Shown here one piece after another: positions 11,413-22,194 of a stretch of 55,451 bases of DNA. The notes under the pieces were generated by a model. It worked only from the letters and a program-made list of their open reading frames with translations. It was not told the DNA's origin and did not search any database. The translations under genes were made by a program, and so were the position numbers. How positions within the stretch are numbered: the first letter of the stretch is position 1; each line of letters begins with the position of its first letter. Origin of the DNA: Pezizomycotina sp. ARF18 (Eukaryota; Ascomycota); the NCBI GenBank assembly GCA_002224055.1, contig AZLU01000003.1, positions 569,788 through 625,238 on the forward strand, written 5' to 3'.

Positions 11413-13082
11413 ACTTGGCTAACACTACCTATGACGTGGACAAACTACGCAAACTTCGAGACAAAGACTTCTACGACAAAATCGAAGCTTGTAAAACTGA
11501 TTTTTGGCCGATTAATTACGTCAGAGGGTAGTAGCAGGCCGTAGGTAAAGAGTAGTGTTTGCCCAACTTATTTGTAGCTCACAGGCCTAGAGTAAAAATT
11601 ACAATGTTATAACCGCTTCTACATATCCACTATAAATTTATACAATTCTAAAACGGCCCTATTTCATTGTGCATATCTAGCAATAGCATTTAAGTATGAC
11701 GAGCAAAATAGGACATTGTTACATAGATGACATCAAGTCCATCTTTTGCCGTTTGCGGCGATAAAATTGCATTTTAAAGAAATGATATAGTGAAATTTAT
11801 GTTGTAAAGAGTGTTTTTTACTAATAGAAATGAATTAATATATTTAAACGGAAAATAATTTGTAAATGCACGCAAAATGGGTCCAAATCGATTACTATAT
11901 ATGCGTGTATACATATTCTATTAGAATTTAAGTATAATTAACTGAATTTAACACGTTTATAAGCTAAATTTTATACGTTTCTACCTAGTCTCGTCGTAGG
12001 GTCCCAGACTAGTTTCTACCTATAATCCTTGCTCACATATATGATTGGAAGTTTGAACCTATTCAAATTACTTCTTGGAAGCCCTCTTGAAAAATTTCCC
12101 TTGAGGGAGTTTTTCGGATCGAAACAAACCATGCTCAACTAGGTAACCCTGAAGAGAATCTAGCTTTCTTATCACAAGTGCTCGGGACTGATGGCCTCTA
12201 GAGGATCGAATGGAAGCGCGCGCAAACTATGTGGAGCGTGCTGTTGAGTGGGACCACTTCCAAAAGCGGAACTGCATGTCAACCCAATGTTCGTCCCAGA
12301 ACTCTCAGGAAGATTGATATCGACCCAATAGAGTCTGAACAAGACTGGTGCAAAGCAGGGCGCTTTTGTATATTTTGTATACGGGAGTGCGCTTGAGCCA
12401 AATTTATAAATAAGAAAAAAAAGACATGAATTTATTCCCTTACGGTACTTTAATAATATATGAGGATGTATAACGGGTTCCTCGCATAAAGAGAGACATA
12501 GAAGAAACTAAAACTCAACCAGATTCAAACGATATATCCCAAGCAGAAAAGCAGATATAGATAGAGTGGAATTAACTTGTTAACTTATATGTATCCTGTA
12601 TAATAATACTACAGTAATGTATCTACTCGTGTGCATTAACTAACAGCTTATAAGCTAACATACGTTCAAGTTTCGTTTAATCAAATCCAGAAATAGGTGT
12701 AATTACTTAGAACTTTTCCACGGCTCGTTTGATACAATAAAATAAGACAAATACTTTTTTACCACTGAAGCACCACCGAAAACAAAAAATCGTTCACGCT
12801 TGTTCGTTTCGTTATTACTTTCTCATTGATTTCTGTCTCTTTATATATTTCCCCCTATTACAATTTGTAAAAGCTGGGCTGGAGTAGTTTATAAACCCAC
12901 TCCCAGATTCACATAAAACCTCTCCGCGATCTAAATTACACCCAGCTAGCGTAACTGGCAATTGGTTAGAATAACTTTCCCCAGACAAAAGAACGAAACC
13001 GAGCCTTCGTTTAGCACCGTAGTAACGTCATGAAGTATGATGCAACCGCTCAGTTGCGGTGGGAAATACCATGGTCTGGCGT
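11413..13082. other. AT-rich spacer without supported genes
   Basis: About 1.7 kb with no credible frame. The part 11580-11960 is especially AT-rich and TpA-loaded, as in the RIP-like block at 2630-3170. A 7-bp inverted repeat (CTAGTCT ... AGACTAG) lies near 11985-12015. Confidence 0.5.
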
Positions 13083-13472
13083 TTAGAAGTCAAAGTTCAT
13101 AAACCTCCTCGACTCATCCTTCTTGATTGCCCTAAAAACTTCCATGAAGGGCTCGACGCACGCGTTGCACAGCTCCGATTCCTTTCCATTTTCGCGCACT
13201 CTTTGACGCTTTACATTTAATTCCTGACGCTCCTCCTTACTAGTAGTGAAGGGTAGGCGTCTCTAAGCTCCATATCTCGTCAGTATATCTCTTCCAGCCT
13301 TATAATGATTCCACTTTTTCTTGCGAGGCGCGCTGCCTCCCTAAATTCCCGAAAAGACTCGAACTAGCTCATAATCGAGTCAATCTCTACAAAAGCTTCC
13401 TATTATCTCCCATGAGGCGCTTTACTTCGCTGCGGTACCATCCATGCTCTTGTAAACCCTTTTCGCGCTCAT
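13083..13472 (-). pseudogene. WY coiled-coil protein, array member 2 (broken)
   Basis: The start MSAKRVYKSMD is followed, after a 1-2 base change, by WYRSEVKRLMGDNRK. Another frame gives ESFREFREAARLARKK, then KWNHYKAGRDILTRYGA, and the end reads ELCNACVEPFMEVFRAIKK ... MNFDF. Compared with the member at 15402-15930, the N-terminus (MS..xVYxSMDxWYR) and the block [FE]-[ST]-F-x-EF-x2-EA align well across frames, so the two are duplicates. In any single frame it carries four stops. It could be a pseudogene or a mis-sequenced gene. It is helical, charged and without membrane segments. Function unknown. Confidence 0.5.
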
Positions 13473-13760
13473 GGTGGTGATTTGTCGTATGTCTTGTGGC
13501 TTTTTGATAAATGTATAGAATGCGAGTCTTGGTTTCCTAAAAGTACTTCGTTCGCTAAGGTAATTTATTCCTGTCTAATTTATTCCAGATGGTTGATTTG
13601 TTGTGACGTATGTTATCTGAGCGGATTTGGAAAACCAGTAGAGGTCAGACTGGCCTTGCCTATATAGAAGTTGGCGGTTTTGAGCTTAAGGAGTTTGCAG
13701 AGCCAAGTCATGATAAATAAACTTGAGATTTGCAGACCCAAGCTCGCATCCGGCTCCTCC
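13473..13760 (-). promoter_or_regulatory. Upstream module of array member 2
   Basis: Immediately before the start, the minus strand reads AAATCACCACC-ATG. A TATATA box lies at about 13657-13663, roughly 185 bp upstream. Beyond it are words (ATAAATAAACT-GAG, TGCAGAC, GCTCGCATC) that recur in similar order upstream of member 3, and partly of member 5. The homology therefore includes promoter and leader, as expected from duplication of a whole gene unit. Confidence 0.45.
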
Positions 13761-14013
13761 AAAGTCGATCTCTAGTTGACCTATATTTTAAAAACAATTC
13801 TAAAAATAAAATAGACGCATGGGTTCATGAGAGTATCTAGTAATAATAGGCTAGAATATATATTTTTGCTTCTTTATATGACCAAATTGATAAGTACAAC
13901 AGCTGATCTGTACCTGACCTCCTTGAGTTATAGTCTATCGAGGAAAGGATGCAGCCCTTGGGCATCATTGGGTCTATTTTTTACGAGAGGCTAGAATGTT
14001 GATCCTTGAACGT

Positions 14014-14413
14014 CTAAAAAGGTCTATATTCTTGTCCTCGTACTCTTTTCATTTGCCTCCGCGAAGTACATTGGCTACGGAGCTTTCGGAAGTCAATTGT
14101 GAGCTTCCAGCAATTAAAGGATCTGATTAGGAAGCAAACTACAGACAATAGATTCACTAAAGTATTCTTAAATACCGTCATAGGTCCGTCTTTAAAGCAG
14201 TCTCCTTCAGACTCTACTGGATCCATTCAAACTCAGGTCGAGTTCCGGTCCACAAACTGAATCGGGTATCCGTTTTGGGAAATATTCCACTTCAATATAA
14301 CGCTCAATATTTTCTTTGCTGCACGTATCTTTTCGTGCCAGAGATATTGATCTCGGGCGAGCAGTCGGGACGAGAAACTTGTACTTCTCATGGAGGACAC
14401 CTAAGTTGAGCAT
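14014..14413 (-). CDS. Uncharacterised ORF pair, one frameshift
   Basis: Two overlapping minus-strand frames: MLNLGVLHEKYKFLV... to LNGSSRV (14413-14207), then EGDCFKDGPMTVFKNTLVNL... to GQEYRPF (14226-14014). They could form one product of about 130 residues if one base is wrong near 14215. The second part has a short hydrophobic stretch (NLLSVVCFLI) and a basic tail. No domain is recognised, and the reading could be chance. Confidence 0.22.
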
Positions 14414-15401
14414 GACTATTATACTTAGTTTGAAAGTATATATTCTTCACTGATTGACGCCTCCTCCGTGTTAGACTCAAAGCGCCTTGGTAATTTTTCC
14501 TCTTTTACTGGCTCCGTCTATCTTAAATTTTTGGCTATTCAAATTCTCCTCTAATGCAAAGTTGGACAGTTGCAACCCGTTCGAAACAGCGTTATCGATT
14601 AGAGGGTAGAGAAGTGGAATACAATTCTTAGAGAACCTATCCGAAGCTTCTTCCTTAGCTATGGCGTACGCTTAAAGATCTCTCGTAAGAGCTTGTTTGA
14701 TATCTACGGAGAAATTTATAAAAACATATCGTCACACCAGGTTGCTTGGTCGACCGGGATCGGAGGGCCATAATAGTCGTTAGAGTCTGGGCAAGAGACA
14801 AAGCCGGGATATCAGGACGCCTTATTTCAACCCTCTCATTAATGGATATTAAAGTCCTTCATTATAAACCCGGTGTTTATTTTTCGAAAAGGCCAGAGGG
14901 GCGCTTCTGATACTCTTTTTGCTCATTGGTATCAATGTACCTATTCTTGCTGCTTTCGAAGCGTCAGTATTATCGAATATTCAAGTAGTATAAAGATTCG
15001 AAATTTGCAAAATAGACAGCTAATGTCAGTACTAGGCCAAATTTCACGTTTACAAGCCATCTAACGCAACTTATTCAAGGAAATCTGCTATGTAAACTAC
15101 ATTTCTTGATTTATCACGAAGATATCAGCAGATGGAGAAGGCTTACCACATTTGTTCATATTTTATTGATTATTATTCTCTTTTTTTTCGGTCCCTTAGA
15201 AGGCTCTGAGGTGAGCGTTTTTATGTCTATTTTGCATTTATGGGCGGGGGGTTTCTATTATTATTATTTTTTGGCAATACTTTTATGAGATGCTCCCTCC
15301 TTTGAAGTGATTTGACACTCATACAGATTGCGGGACCCAAAAGAAAAAAAATAGACAGTGTTCTCGAGGCTATACCCAGACTGGCGTAACTTGCGAATTA
15401 G
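14414..15401. other. No supported gene
   Basis: Mixed-composition DNA. Frames at 14873-15064 and 15106-15288 are short and unremarkable. Confidence 0.45.
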
Positions 15402-15930
15402 TTAAAGTGTTTTTCCCTCGGAAATAGAAGAACTGTCAGCCTTCCCTGCGCTAACTTGACTAAACGCTTTTACTGCTTGCAGGAGTCCGGCCATGGGGAA
15501 ATTTAACCCCGCCGAGGATTCACAGGCGAGTTGTCCTGTCCTCAATTCCAGCAGACTCGAGTATCCAGAAGACCCGCTCGAATGGTTTGATGGGTTGTAT
15601 AGACCGGTGGTAATAACGCAATGACCTGATGTATTTTCGCTCGCAATTTTCCTCCTTGCTTTTATTTGGGCATTCTCGGCATTATCAGGAAGAGCGAGTA
15701 ATCTGTCAAATTCTTTCACTTGCGTTGCATATGCAATGTAATCTCGGAATGGTCCAACTTTTTCTGGGCATGGCGCTTCGCTTCCATCTTAAACTCAGAA
15801 AAGGTCTCGAACTCCGCATAAGTGAATATAGCTCTTGAAGGTCGCTCTCCGAGTACCTTCCATGACCAAAGCGCCTGACCTGTTCGCGGTACCAGTCCAT
15901 GCTCTGGTAAACGTCACTCGACTCGCTCAT
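15402..15930 (-). CDS. WY coiled-coil protein, array member 3 (frameshifted)
   Basis: The start MSESSDVYQSMDWYREQVRR is followed by FGHGRYSESDLQELYSLMRS. A shift gives FETFSEFKMEAKRHAQKKLD, and another gives YIAYATQVKEFDRLLALPDN and a Ser/Gly-rich C-terminus that ends at 15402. The charged helical half aligns with member 2 (SMDxWYR and F-E-[ST]-F-x-EF...EA...KK). The composite is about 170 residues, the longest of the group, with no signal peptide or membrane span. The tail from about residue 105 (NPSNHSSGSSGYSS) looks disordered. This member is the best template for the family. Its 5' neighbourhood is also duplicated. Function unknown. Confidence 0.5.
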
Positions 15931-16180
15931 GTTGGTGATTTATCGTATTTCTGTTCTTTCTTTGTGGTTTGTGATAGGTCCTTTGGTTGCTATTCTCGAT
16001 TAGGTCGATTTGACGTGATGTGTGCTATCCGAGTAGATATGGAGGTCATTAGGAGGGTAAAATGGCTTGCTTATATAGATGGTTCTTAGTAGTTTAAGCT
16101 TACGAGAGCATTTGCAGAAAGCAATAGTAAATAAACTCGAGCCCTGTAGACTAGAGGTCTCATGCACACTCTTTGAAGTA
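15931..16180 (-). promoter_or_regulatory. Upstream module of array member 3
   Basis: On the minus strand the start is preceded by AAATCACCAAC-ATG. TATATA is at about 16073-16079 (some 145 bp upstream), and AGTAAATAAACTCGAG with a TAGAC word lies beyond. The order and sequence parallel the module at 13473-13760, for example GG-T-GATTTG...TGACGT versus GGTCGATTTGACGTGATG on the plus strand. Confidence 0.45.
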
Positions 16181-16561
16181 TCGCCCTACTTCGAATCATG
16201 CTTGAGAAGATTTGAAAGAAGCGCAACGGATGTAGGCTCATAAAAGCATCGAATAATAGGTTATGATACATATCTTTGCTTCATTCTTTCCCCGAATTGA
16301 CAAGCGGAACGAGTTAAATTATAGATTTAGTTAAGAATAATTATATATAAGTACTTAGTAGTAAGAAACGCAAAGAAAAGGAAACGTAAAAGTGTTTTCA
16401 ACAGAAGACTGTAATAGCTATCAACCAATATAAACTAATAGAACTACGAGTTATAAACTTGATTTTTAGATTATACATAATAATGCAAGTATCAATCATT
16501 TCCATTATGTACGTGTCTTTTATATTACTATTAATAAGCAAGAATCAATCTTCTTTACAAT
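16181..16561. other. AT-rich spacer left of the MITE
   Basis: No credible frame. The DNA is A/T-rich and merges into the element that begins at 16562. Confidence 0.5.
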
Positions 16562-17110
16562 TAACGTGGGCACCACCCCGCGAGCCACCGCCTACCAGCG
16601 AGCCAGTTCAATGCCAAGACTAATATCAAGAAAATCACACCGAAAAACCGACGAGCCCGATACTACAACTACTACAACTTAAACTTTAATTATATTTTTA
16701 TCGGAATGTAAATAAAACAACAACGACGAATAACTTAACAATTACTCATCTAAACATCACGAAATAAAAAAATACGAATGTATAAACTTATAATTACGAC
16801 ATATTTAAATTTTAAAAATTTTTAAGCGGATTGAGATTTTTATAATTTTTAAAGTGTCGTTTATATATAAAATTTCGTTTTACACGTAAATTTTATAATA
16901 ATTATCGATTACGTAACAAAATTCGCTAACAATTACTTAATTTTATTTAATGTTCTTAATATTTAAGGCTTATTTAGTTATATGGTTACTTTATATAAAA
17001 AATTATACTGTCGTTTGTCGAGTTAAAAATTATAACATTTTATTGATTTTTAGTGTATTTTTCGACTGGCTCGCTGGTAGGTGGTGGCTCGCGGGTAGTG
17101 CCCCACGTTA
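16562..17110. mobile_element. TA-flanked MITE with about 50-bp terminal inverted repeats
   Basis: The left end TAACGTGGGCACCACCCCGC... (16562-16611) matches the reverse complement of the right end (17061-17110) over about 50 bp, with a few mismatches and two one-base gaps. Both contain GCGAGCCACC and CTACCAGCGAGCCAGT. A weaker inverted match continues inward for roughly another 50 bp. Both ends abut TA (16562-16563 and 17109-17110), the target site used by Tc1/mariner (pogo/Fot1) transposons. The interior is AT-rich with no transposase frame, so this is non-autonomous. Mismatches such as CACC/CACT and CCGCC/CCACC are transitions, compatible with RIP. It sits 43 bp past the stop of array member 4. 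Confidence 0.8.
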
Positions 17111-17152
17111 TTACGTGCCTCCTTATATTAAGGTTGCCTTATAATAGTCGGT

Positions 17153-17447
17153 TTACGGGGTCTGTTTTTTGAGCCCCTCATATTCGGCTATTAAAGGGTT
17201 GAGCTCCGCAATCGCTCCAGCGATTTTTTTCCCTGCCGTCTGAACCGCGTTTTTCGAACTGTTTTTGCCTCCAGAGCACTTCTTTACGAGCTGCTAGGCT
17301 GAGATCTTGATTCTCCAATTTCTCCGTGATAGCTCGGGCCTCAGAATAACATCTCAATTGTTCGGGATACCACAACGCTAGTATCGCTTTAACGCGCTCT
17401 ATTTCCCGTTGTAAATACACAATCCTTCGACGCTTTGCCTCGCTCAT
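17153..17447 (-). CDS. Small coiled-coil protein, array member 4 (one frameshift)
   Basis: The start MSEAKRRRIVYLQREIERVK continues AILALWYPEQLRCYSEARAI and TEKLENQDLSLAARKEVL to about residue 75. The open frame drifts to 17178, but one base near 17225 (an A-rich run) switches to KKIAGAIAELNPLIAEYEGL ending KKQTP at 17153, which keeps the helical, charged character and is probably the true C-terminus. The composite is about 97 residues, a likely coiled coil, with a Trp-Tyr pair in LALWYPEQLR. The start is supported by a leader (ATCACCACG-ATG) shared with members 2, 3 and 5. It is not recognised as any named family. Confidence 0.45.
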
Positions 17448-17610
17448 CGTGGTGATAGTTGCCGTGAAAATTATTTGTTTATTTTATTGGTGCAAGGATT
17501 CGTAATTGCTTTATATCGCTTCGTTGTTGGTAGAAGTGACTTGAGAGGACTTGGAGGAAGTAGCGGTCCAAAAGTCTTAATTATATATTGCTTTTATCTT
17601 TCAAGCTGTA
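17448..17610 (-). promoter_or_regulatory. Upstream module of array member 4
   Basis: The minus-strand leader is CAACTATCACCACG-ATG, with an A/T-rich TATATAAT box near 17580-17587, about 135 bp upstream. The leader matches members 2, 3 and 5. The farther sequence is only weakly similar. Confidence 0.35.
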
Positions 17611-18345
17611 TGCTCGTAATAGCCTACCGAGAGCTCGATATGGGTAAACCGGAGCACCTATCTACAGAGAAATCACAAGCTCGAAGTGATTTTTACAAGG
17701 ATATTGAGATACTCCTGCAAAGATCCGGTTATAAAAAGCATTAATCGAAATATCTTCTTTAAAAAAAAAAAAAAAAAAAGAAAAACTTATCCTCTGCCTC
17801 ATTGCATCCCACTATATCTTTGACTACAAGTGTAAAGTTTTGTATCAGATACCTTAATATAATTTACGTCTCATACTTTCCTAATATGCTTATTTCAATT
17901 GAATGCGTTTAATCGCGCTCCGTGATTTTGATACTACTGTACTGGCGTTTGCACACTGGTAAGAAGCAGTTTTGTGAAATTGCTACTTGAGCCACTGAAT
18001 TTTCAATCAAAATAACAGATTTGCTTCATATCCTTCCTATCCCGACGTAATATATCGAAGATGATTGGTTATTCCGGTTATAAATGGGTCCCCTTCTTTT
18101 ACCAAAACTCATGGAGCCCAGAGTAGTGCTACTCGGAGATTCAGCATTTTAATATTAATAGCTATATGGCTTTAAGTATATACAGTGCATACTGAACGTT
18201 TTTTTGATTAAAAAGGGACTTTAAGTATCCTAGAAAAAAAAAAATATCTGTGAGAGTAAGGAGAGCCCTAAGAGATATGTGCATCTAATAATCTTTAGAG
18301 ATTCAATATATGGAATATAGGTAAAAATTACCTCCTCTCATGGTC

Positions 18346-18668
18346 TCAATAATAATTCTCCATTCGTGACACTTCTTGACGCAATTGAGAGATTTCCTGA
18401 TCAATTGGGTCTAATTTGCGCTCTATATATTCCTCTATGACGGCGCGGAGCCGCCCTTGCGTCTCATATAACATGCTCGCTGCCCTATCAGCCTCCTGTA
18501 GGAGTCTCCCTATTTCCGCTACGACGCTTGCGGTCATCGTCGAGCTTTGCTGCGCAATGGCTCCAGCCTCGCGCATGCATTCTCTGCACTGGCCGTGTAT
18601 TCGAGCGATCTCTCTGCGAGGCGATTCATTTCGTGCGAATACCACGCTGAACTTCTTTCTTCGTTCAT
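18346..18668 (-). CDS. WY coiled-coil protein, array member 5 (one frameshift)
   Basis: The start at 18668 gives MNEERSSAWYSHEMNRLAER and SLEYTASAENACARLE. A one-base change near 18560 leads to the longer frame AIAQQSSTMTASVVAEIGRL, LQEADRAASMLYETQGRL and IDQEISQLRQEVSRMENYY, stopping at 18346. The composite is about 107 residues. It is rich in Glu, Arg, Ala and Leu with heptad spacing, so a coiled coil is likely. The Trp-Tyr pair with x3-M/V-x-R (WYSHEMNR) matches WYREQVRR of member 3 and WYRSEVKR of member 2. The start is chosen over the internal Met because the leader (TACCACCACA-ATG) is shared by the family. Confidence 0.5.
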
Positions 18669-18930
18669 TGTGGTGGTAGGTGTATTCGAATGTTATTCTT
18701 GAATTTCCCTGATAAATTTGTTTTATTGGTGTGGGGTTTTTTGCAAGTGGTCTATTTAGGATTATCGATTTTGTTGTTGGAGATGTGGTTTGGAAGTGAT
18801 TTTGAGGAGGCCAGGAGTGGTTAAAAGCTCTCTATTATATAGTCTTCTTATTTTAAGGTTGAAAAATGGCGTGCAGACCTGAGATTACAGGGACTAGAGC
18901 TCGCATCTATATGGCCATCGTGGGCTTGTA
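18669..18930 (-). promoter_or_regulatory. Upstream module of array member 5
   Basis: On the minus strand CCTACCACCACA precedes the ATG. A TATATAATA box lies near 18825-18833, about 160 bp upstream. The farther words TGCAGAC and GAGCTCGCATC occur in the same order as beyond member 2. Confidence 0.4.
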
Positions 18931-20693
18931 ATTGAGGCGGTATTGACGGCATACGCATGGAATTCATGAAGGAAGTTCATTAATTTTTCCTCGCAAAGTG
19001 GTCTAGCCTGATGAAATGTTAAAAGAGAAATATATCTCCGAGCTTCGTGAGTCTAGTCAATCATGGTTGTTCAGATTATAATGATTCGACTTATTATCTC
19101 CGAATCATATTAGCAATATGCATATTCTCAAAAGGTTGGAGAAATGCAAGGCCGCGATTTGTTGCCTACCCCTGCAAACCTATAGTCTTTTTAAAATTGA
19201 TACATTGCTTTTGTAAATTCACGAGCTAGACAATCACGATCCGCGGAAAGGGGAGGGGAAATTCTGTGAGAAAGGCCTCGACGCCCCGTCTAACGGCGAC
19301 TGTAAGAAACTGCATGCAGGGCGTCCGGATAACGATAAGTTGAAGCTGGCTCACTGCGGTGATTATAGTTTGACATGGGTTAGTATTAACTCCCGTTAAA
19401 TTAATAATCCCTTAAGCATTTCTGGACCCACCCTTCTTCCCAAAGATAGATAGCTGACAAGCCACGCTTCGTTTCTTTATTATAGCCGCCACAGTGCGTG
19501 GGCTGTGAGACTGTGTAAAGGAGGGTTTGTAACGGTTGTTACACGAGACTCGAGAGAAGAGTCATGTAACAGGACCACACTTTCTAGTGTATTTAAATAT
19601 CAAGGAATAGCCAAGGAGATCTCACTGTCGGTTTTGTGGAAAGCACTAGTAGATTAAATCCAGGCTCTGCGATGATTCAAAATAGATTCACATGCGGCGG
19701 AGTTGTATAGGAAAGACGATGTTAACTAAATTTCCCTAGATGTATTTAGCCATAGCCCAAACCAGACTTCTTTCAAGTCAAGGAAATGACGACCCGTGAC
19801 GCCTTTCTTATGATATAATACTTCTAAAAATGTTCCATGCATAATTCCAATCGGGCGATGGTAACGTGTGTAAGCTGTGCTAGTTCTCTAGCTCAGATCA
19901 CTTCACCATGATAGAACAGGTAGCGTGTATCTCTAAAATGAAACCTAGTCGAGCTCCAGAGGATCAAGCCACGACTATATCTATCAGCGCCTCACCAAAA
20001 ACAGAATACTATTCATATTCTTAGACAAATAGACTTAGGATCGATATCCTAGCGCGCGTACTTTCTTCGCCTCTTATTTCTGGGGGGAGGGGTTCCCCGT
20101 GTACTCTTGCCACAGACGATGTTATAAAAATTTCTTTTTCGTTCTCGATATGGGCATCATATGAGCGTCTTGAGGCAATACCATGTTATTAATGTATGGT
20201 ATCGAGAAACCTCTTCATAGTAGCTATAAGTATCATCGTGGTCATTGGAAGAGTTGTATTAGTTCTAAGTTCCTAATAAGCTAACCGTAGTAAATATTAC
20301 CAAGTCTAAGAACGCACATTGATAGAAAACGAGCAATGTAATAAGCGGCGTATCTCGACAACTAATTAATTGTTTAGGTGACTAGCTTAATCAACCCAAA
20401 CCAGAGGCTTATCTATTTGGCTCAACTGAATCGGTTACTTTAAATCGTGATTAGTCTCCTTTTTGAGCTTTGAAGGCTGAACTGCAAACTGCGTTGAAGG
20501 TTGCACCACCCTATGTAGGCGCAGTTAAAATTGAAATTCGGCGGGCGTTAGCCGTCTTGCATAACCACAACCGTATACTAATCATTCGCGATAACAAACA
20601 GCTGGAGAGCTTCAATTCAGCGGTAGAGAATCTGTAGAGCTGGCGTCTTTACACTCGAAAGGTGCTGTGATAGTAAAGAATATTGTGTATAAA
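18931..20693. other. No supported gene
   Basis: About 1.75 kb without a credible coding region on either strand. It may contain decayed repeats but shows no clear terminal repeats. Confidence 0.5.
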
Positions 20694-21248
20694 TCATGCT
20701 TTGGTCCGTCCTGATCTCGTGCAATTACTTCGATCGCTGTGAATAGGAAAATCCATCTCGTAGCACTCACAGCTCGAATACAACAAGGACGACCAAAAAA
20801 AAAAAAAAAAAATGCGGCATTTCCTAGTATACTCACCTACCGCGCTCGCGACAGGCCTCACGTCCGCCGCGCCAATGTACAGCGGGCCCAAACTCACCGC
20901 AGCCAACCCCACAATCTCCTGCAACACCTTCACCCTCAAGCTCATCCTCTACAACCGGCGCAAGCCTATACCTTCGTCCCCTCAACCTCCAAATCGCAAA
21001 TGTCCGCCCCTAGCGCTCCAAGACGATCCGCGGGCACGACCTGGCGCTGGGATCCCAGCTCGGGTAAGCACCGCACAAATCAGTATATTCTCCGCCAACC
21101 TAATAATCCCGCGACTGACAGCCGTCACGCCGGACGCGGTGAACAATTCCCGACGGGTAAAAGCGTTTGCGGCGTGGGTACGGGAATTCCGGGGAGACGG
21201 TGACATTTTGGGGCGTACTCGATATGCGAGTAACGTCTTTAATTTCAA
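20694..21248 (-). pseudogene. Possible membrane-protein remnant, frameshifted
   Basis: Minus-strand frames give FTASGVTAVSRGIIRLAENI (from 21248) and, in another frame, KVLQEIVGLAAVSLGPLYIG followed by AADVRP. The second phrase faintly resembles LLGAVCYGGLYIGESD of the membrane protein at 4932. A plus-strand frame of 170 codons (20812-21324) overlaps but is Pro/Arg-rich and looks like a GC-rich shadow. I considered an RTA1-type exporter, but the order of the segments is wrong for that family. Identity is open. Confidence 0.25.
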
Positions 21249-21324
21249 TTTCGGAGGCAGAAAGGCTGCGGCGTGTAGTAATAGAAATTTTAACGGCTGG
21301 AGCCTGATACGGAGTACTTTGTGA

Positions 21325-22194
21325 TCGACTCGCAGGATAATTTGGATCGTTTCGATGCGATCAGGGAATAGACTGCTTACCTGCTAATGGGTTGGGTGGG
21401 GACTTTTGCGTGTTGAGAAAAAGGAGGAGTTTGTGAAATGAACGTGTATATTTTATCTTAGAGAGTCAAAGATATTTAATCGATTAAGTAGTTTTAATTT
21501 CCATGCATTCTAGTTCCCCTTCGCCCATATCCATAGCACCAGTCTGTGAATATAGGATTAAAAGGCACGCACAGTATTCCGCAACCCGGTGTGATAGATA
21601 TATCCCGATTGAAAGAAATCAGATGATATCTGGTGGAAAAGTAGAGTACGCTCCGCCCTGGTCCGGATCAGTACGGAGAGCCCATTATAAAACATTTGCT
21701 TCACTTTCCAGTGTATGTATATACCACCGCGTTTGTCCACTGGATGATTTAATCAAGAGCATGGACATGTTTAAAAATCGATAATAGTAATGGTTAATGA
21801 TATTAAATACTAGAGTGCTGAGCGCTAAAGTAGCCTTCGAGATATCAAGAATAATGAAAGAATGATGGAGGAGAGAGAAAGATGAAGATAATAAAATAAA
21901 GAACGCCTCAGGGCTCAACACAGCCATTTTAGAAAAAAAAAAAAAAAAAAAGGAAAGGAAAAGGAAAAAGGAAAAAAGAAAAGAAGCGATTGTAATAGAA
22001 ACAAATAAGCCTCCTGAATAGTAATAGTATTATTCTCGCCACTGAGAAATAGAAACCAGCTTCATCATCTTTCAATCCTCTCTTTTTTTTTTTTTTGTTT
22101 AATATCCTAAATCAACCCGAACACCATAACGCAAACTTCGTCATTAAGGACGAAGGGAAAACGGAAAAAACCGAAGGGTCGCGAAGTCGCCGGC
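21325..22194. other. Intergenic, A/T tracts
   Basis: No supported gene. There are A-runs around 21931-21950 followed by an A/G-rich stretch, and a T-run near 22083-22096, just beyond the 3' end of the dynamin-like gene. Confidence 0.5.

Noticed and set aside
20694-21248. RTA1-type lipid exporter at this locus
   Set aside because: IIRLAE and LGPLYIGAAD recall RTA1 words, but they occur in the opposite order to that family.
20812-21324. 170-codon plus-strand frame with Pro/Arg/Ala bias
   Set aside because: Composition looks like the antisense shadow of GC-rich coding DNA. The minus strand gives more protein-like hydrophobic phrases, though that gene is also uncertain.
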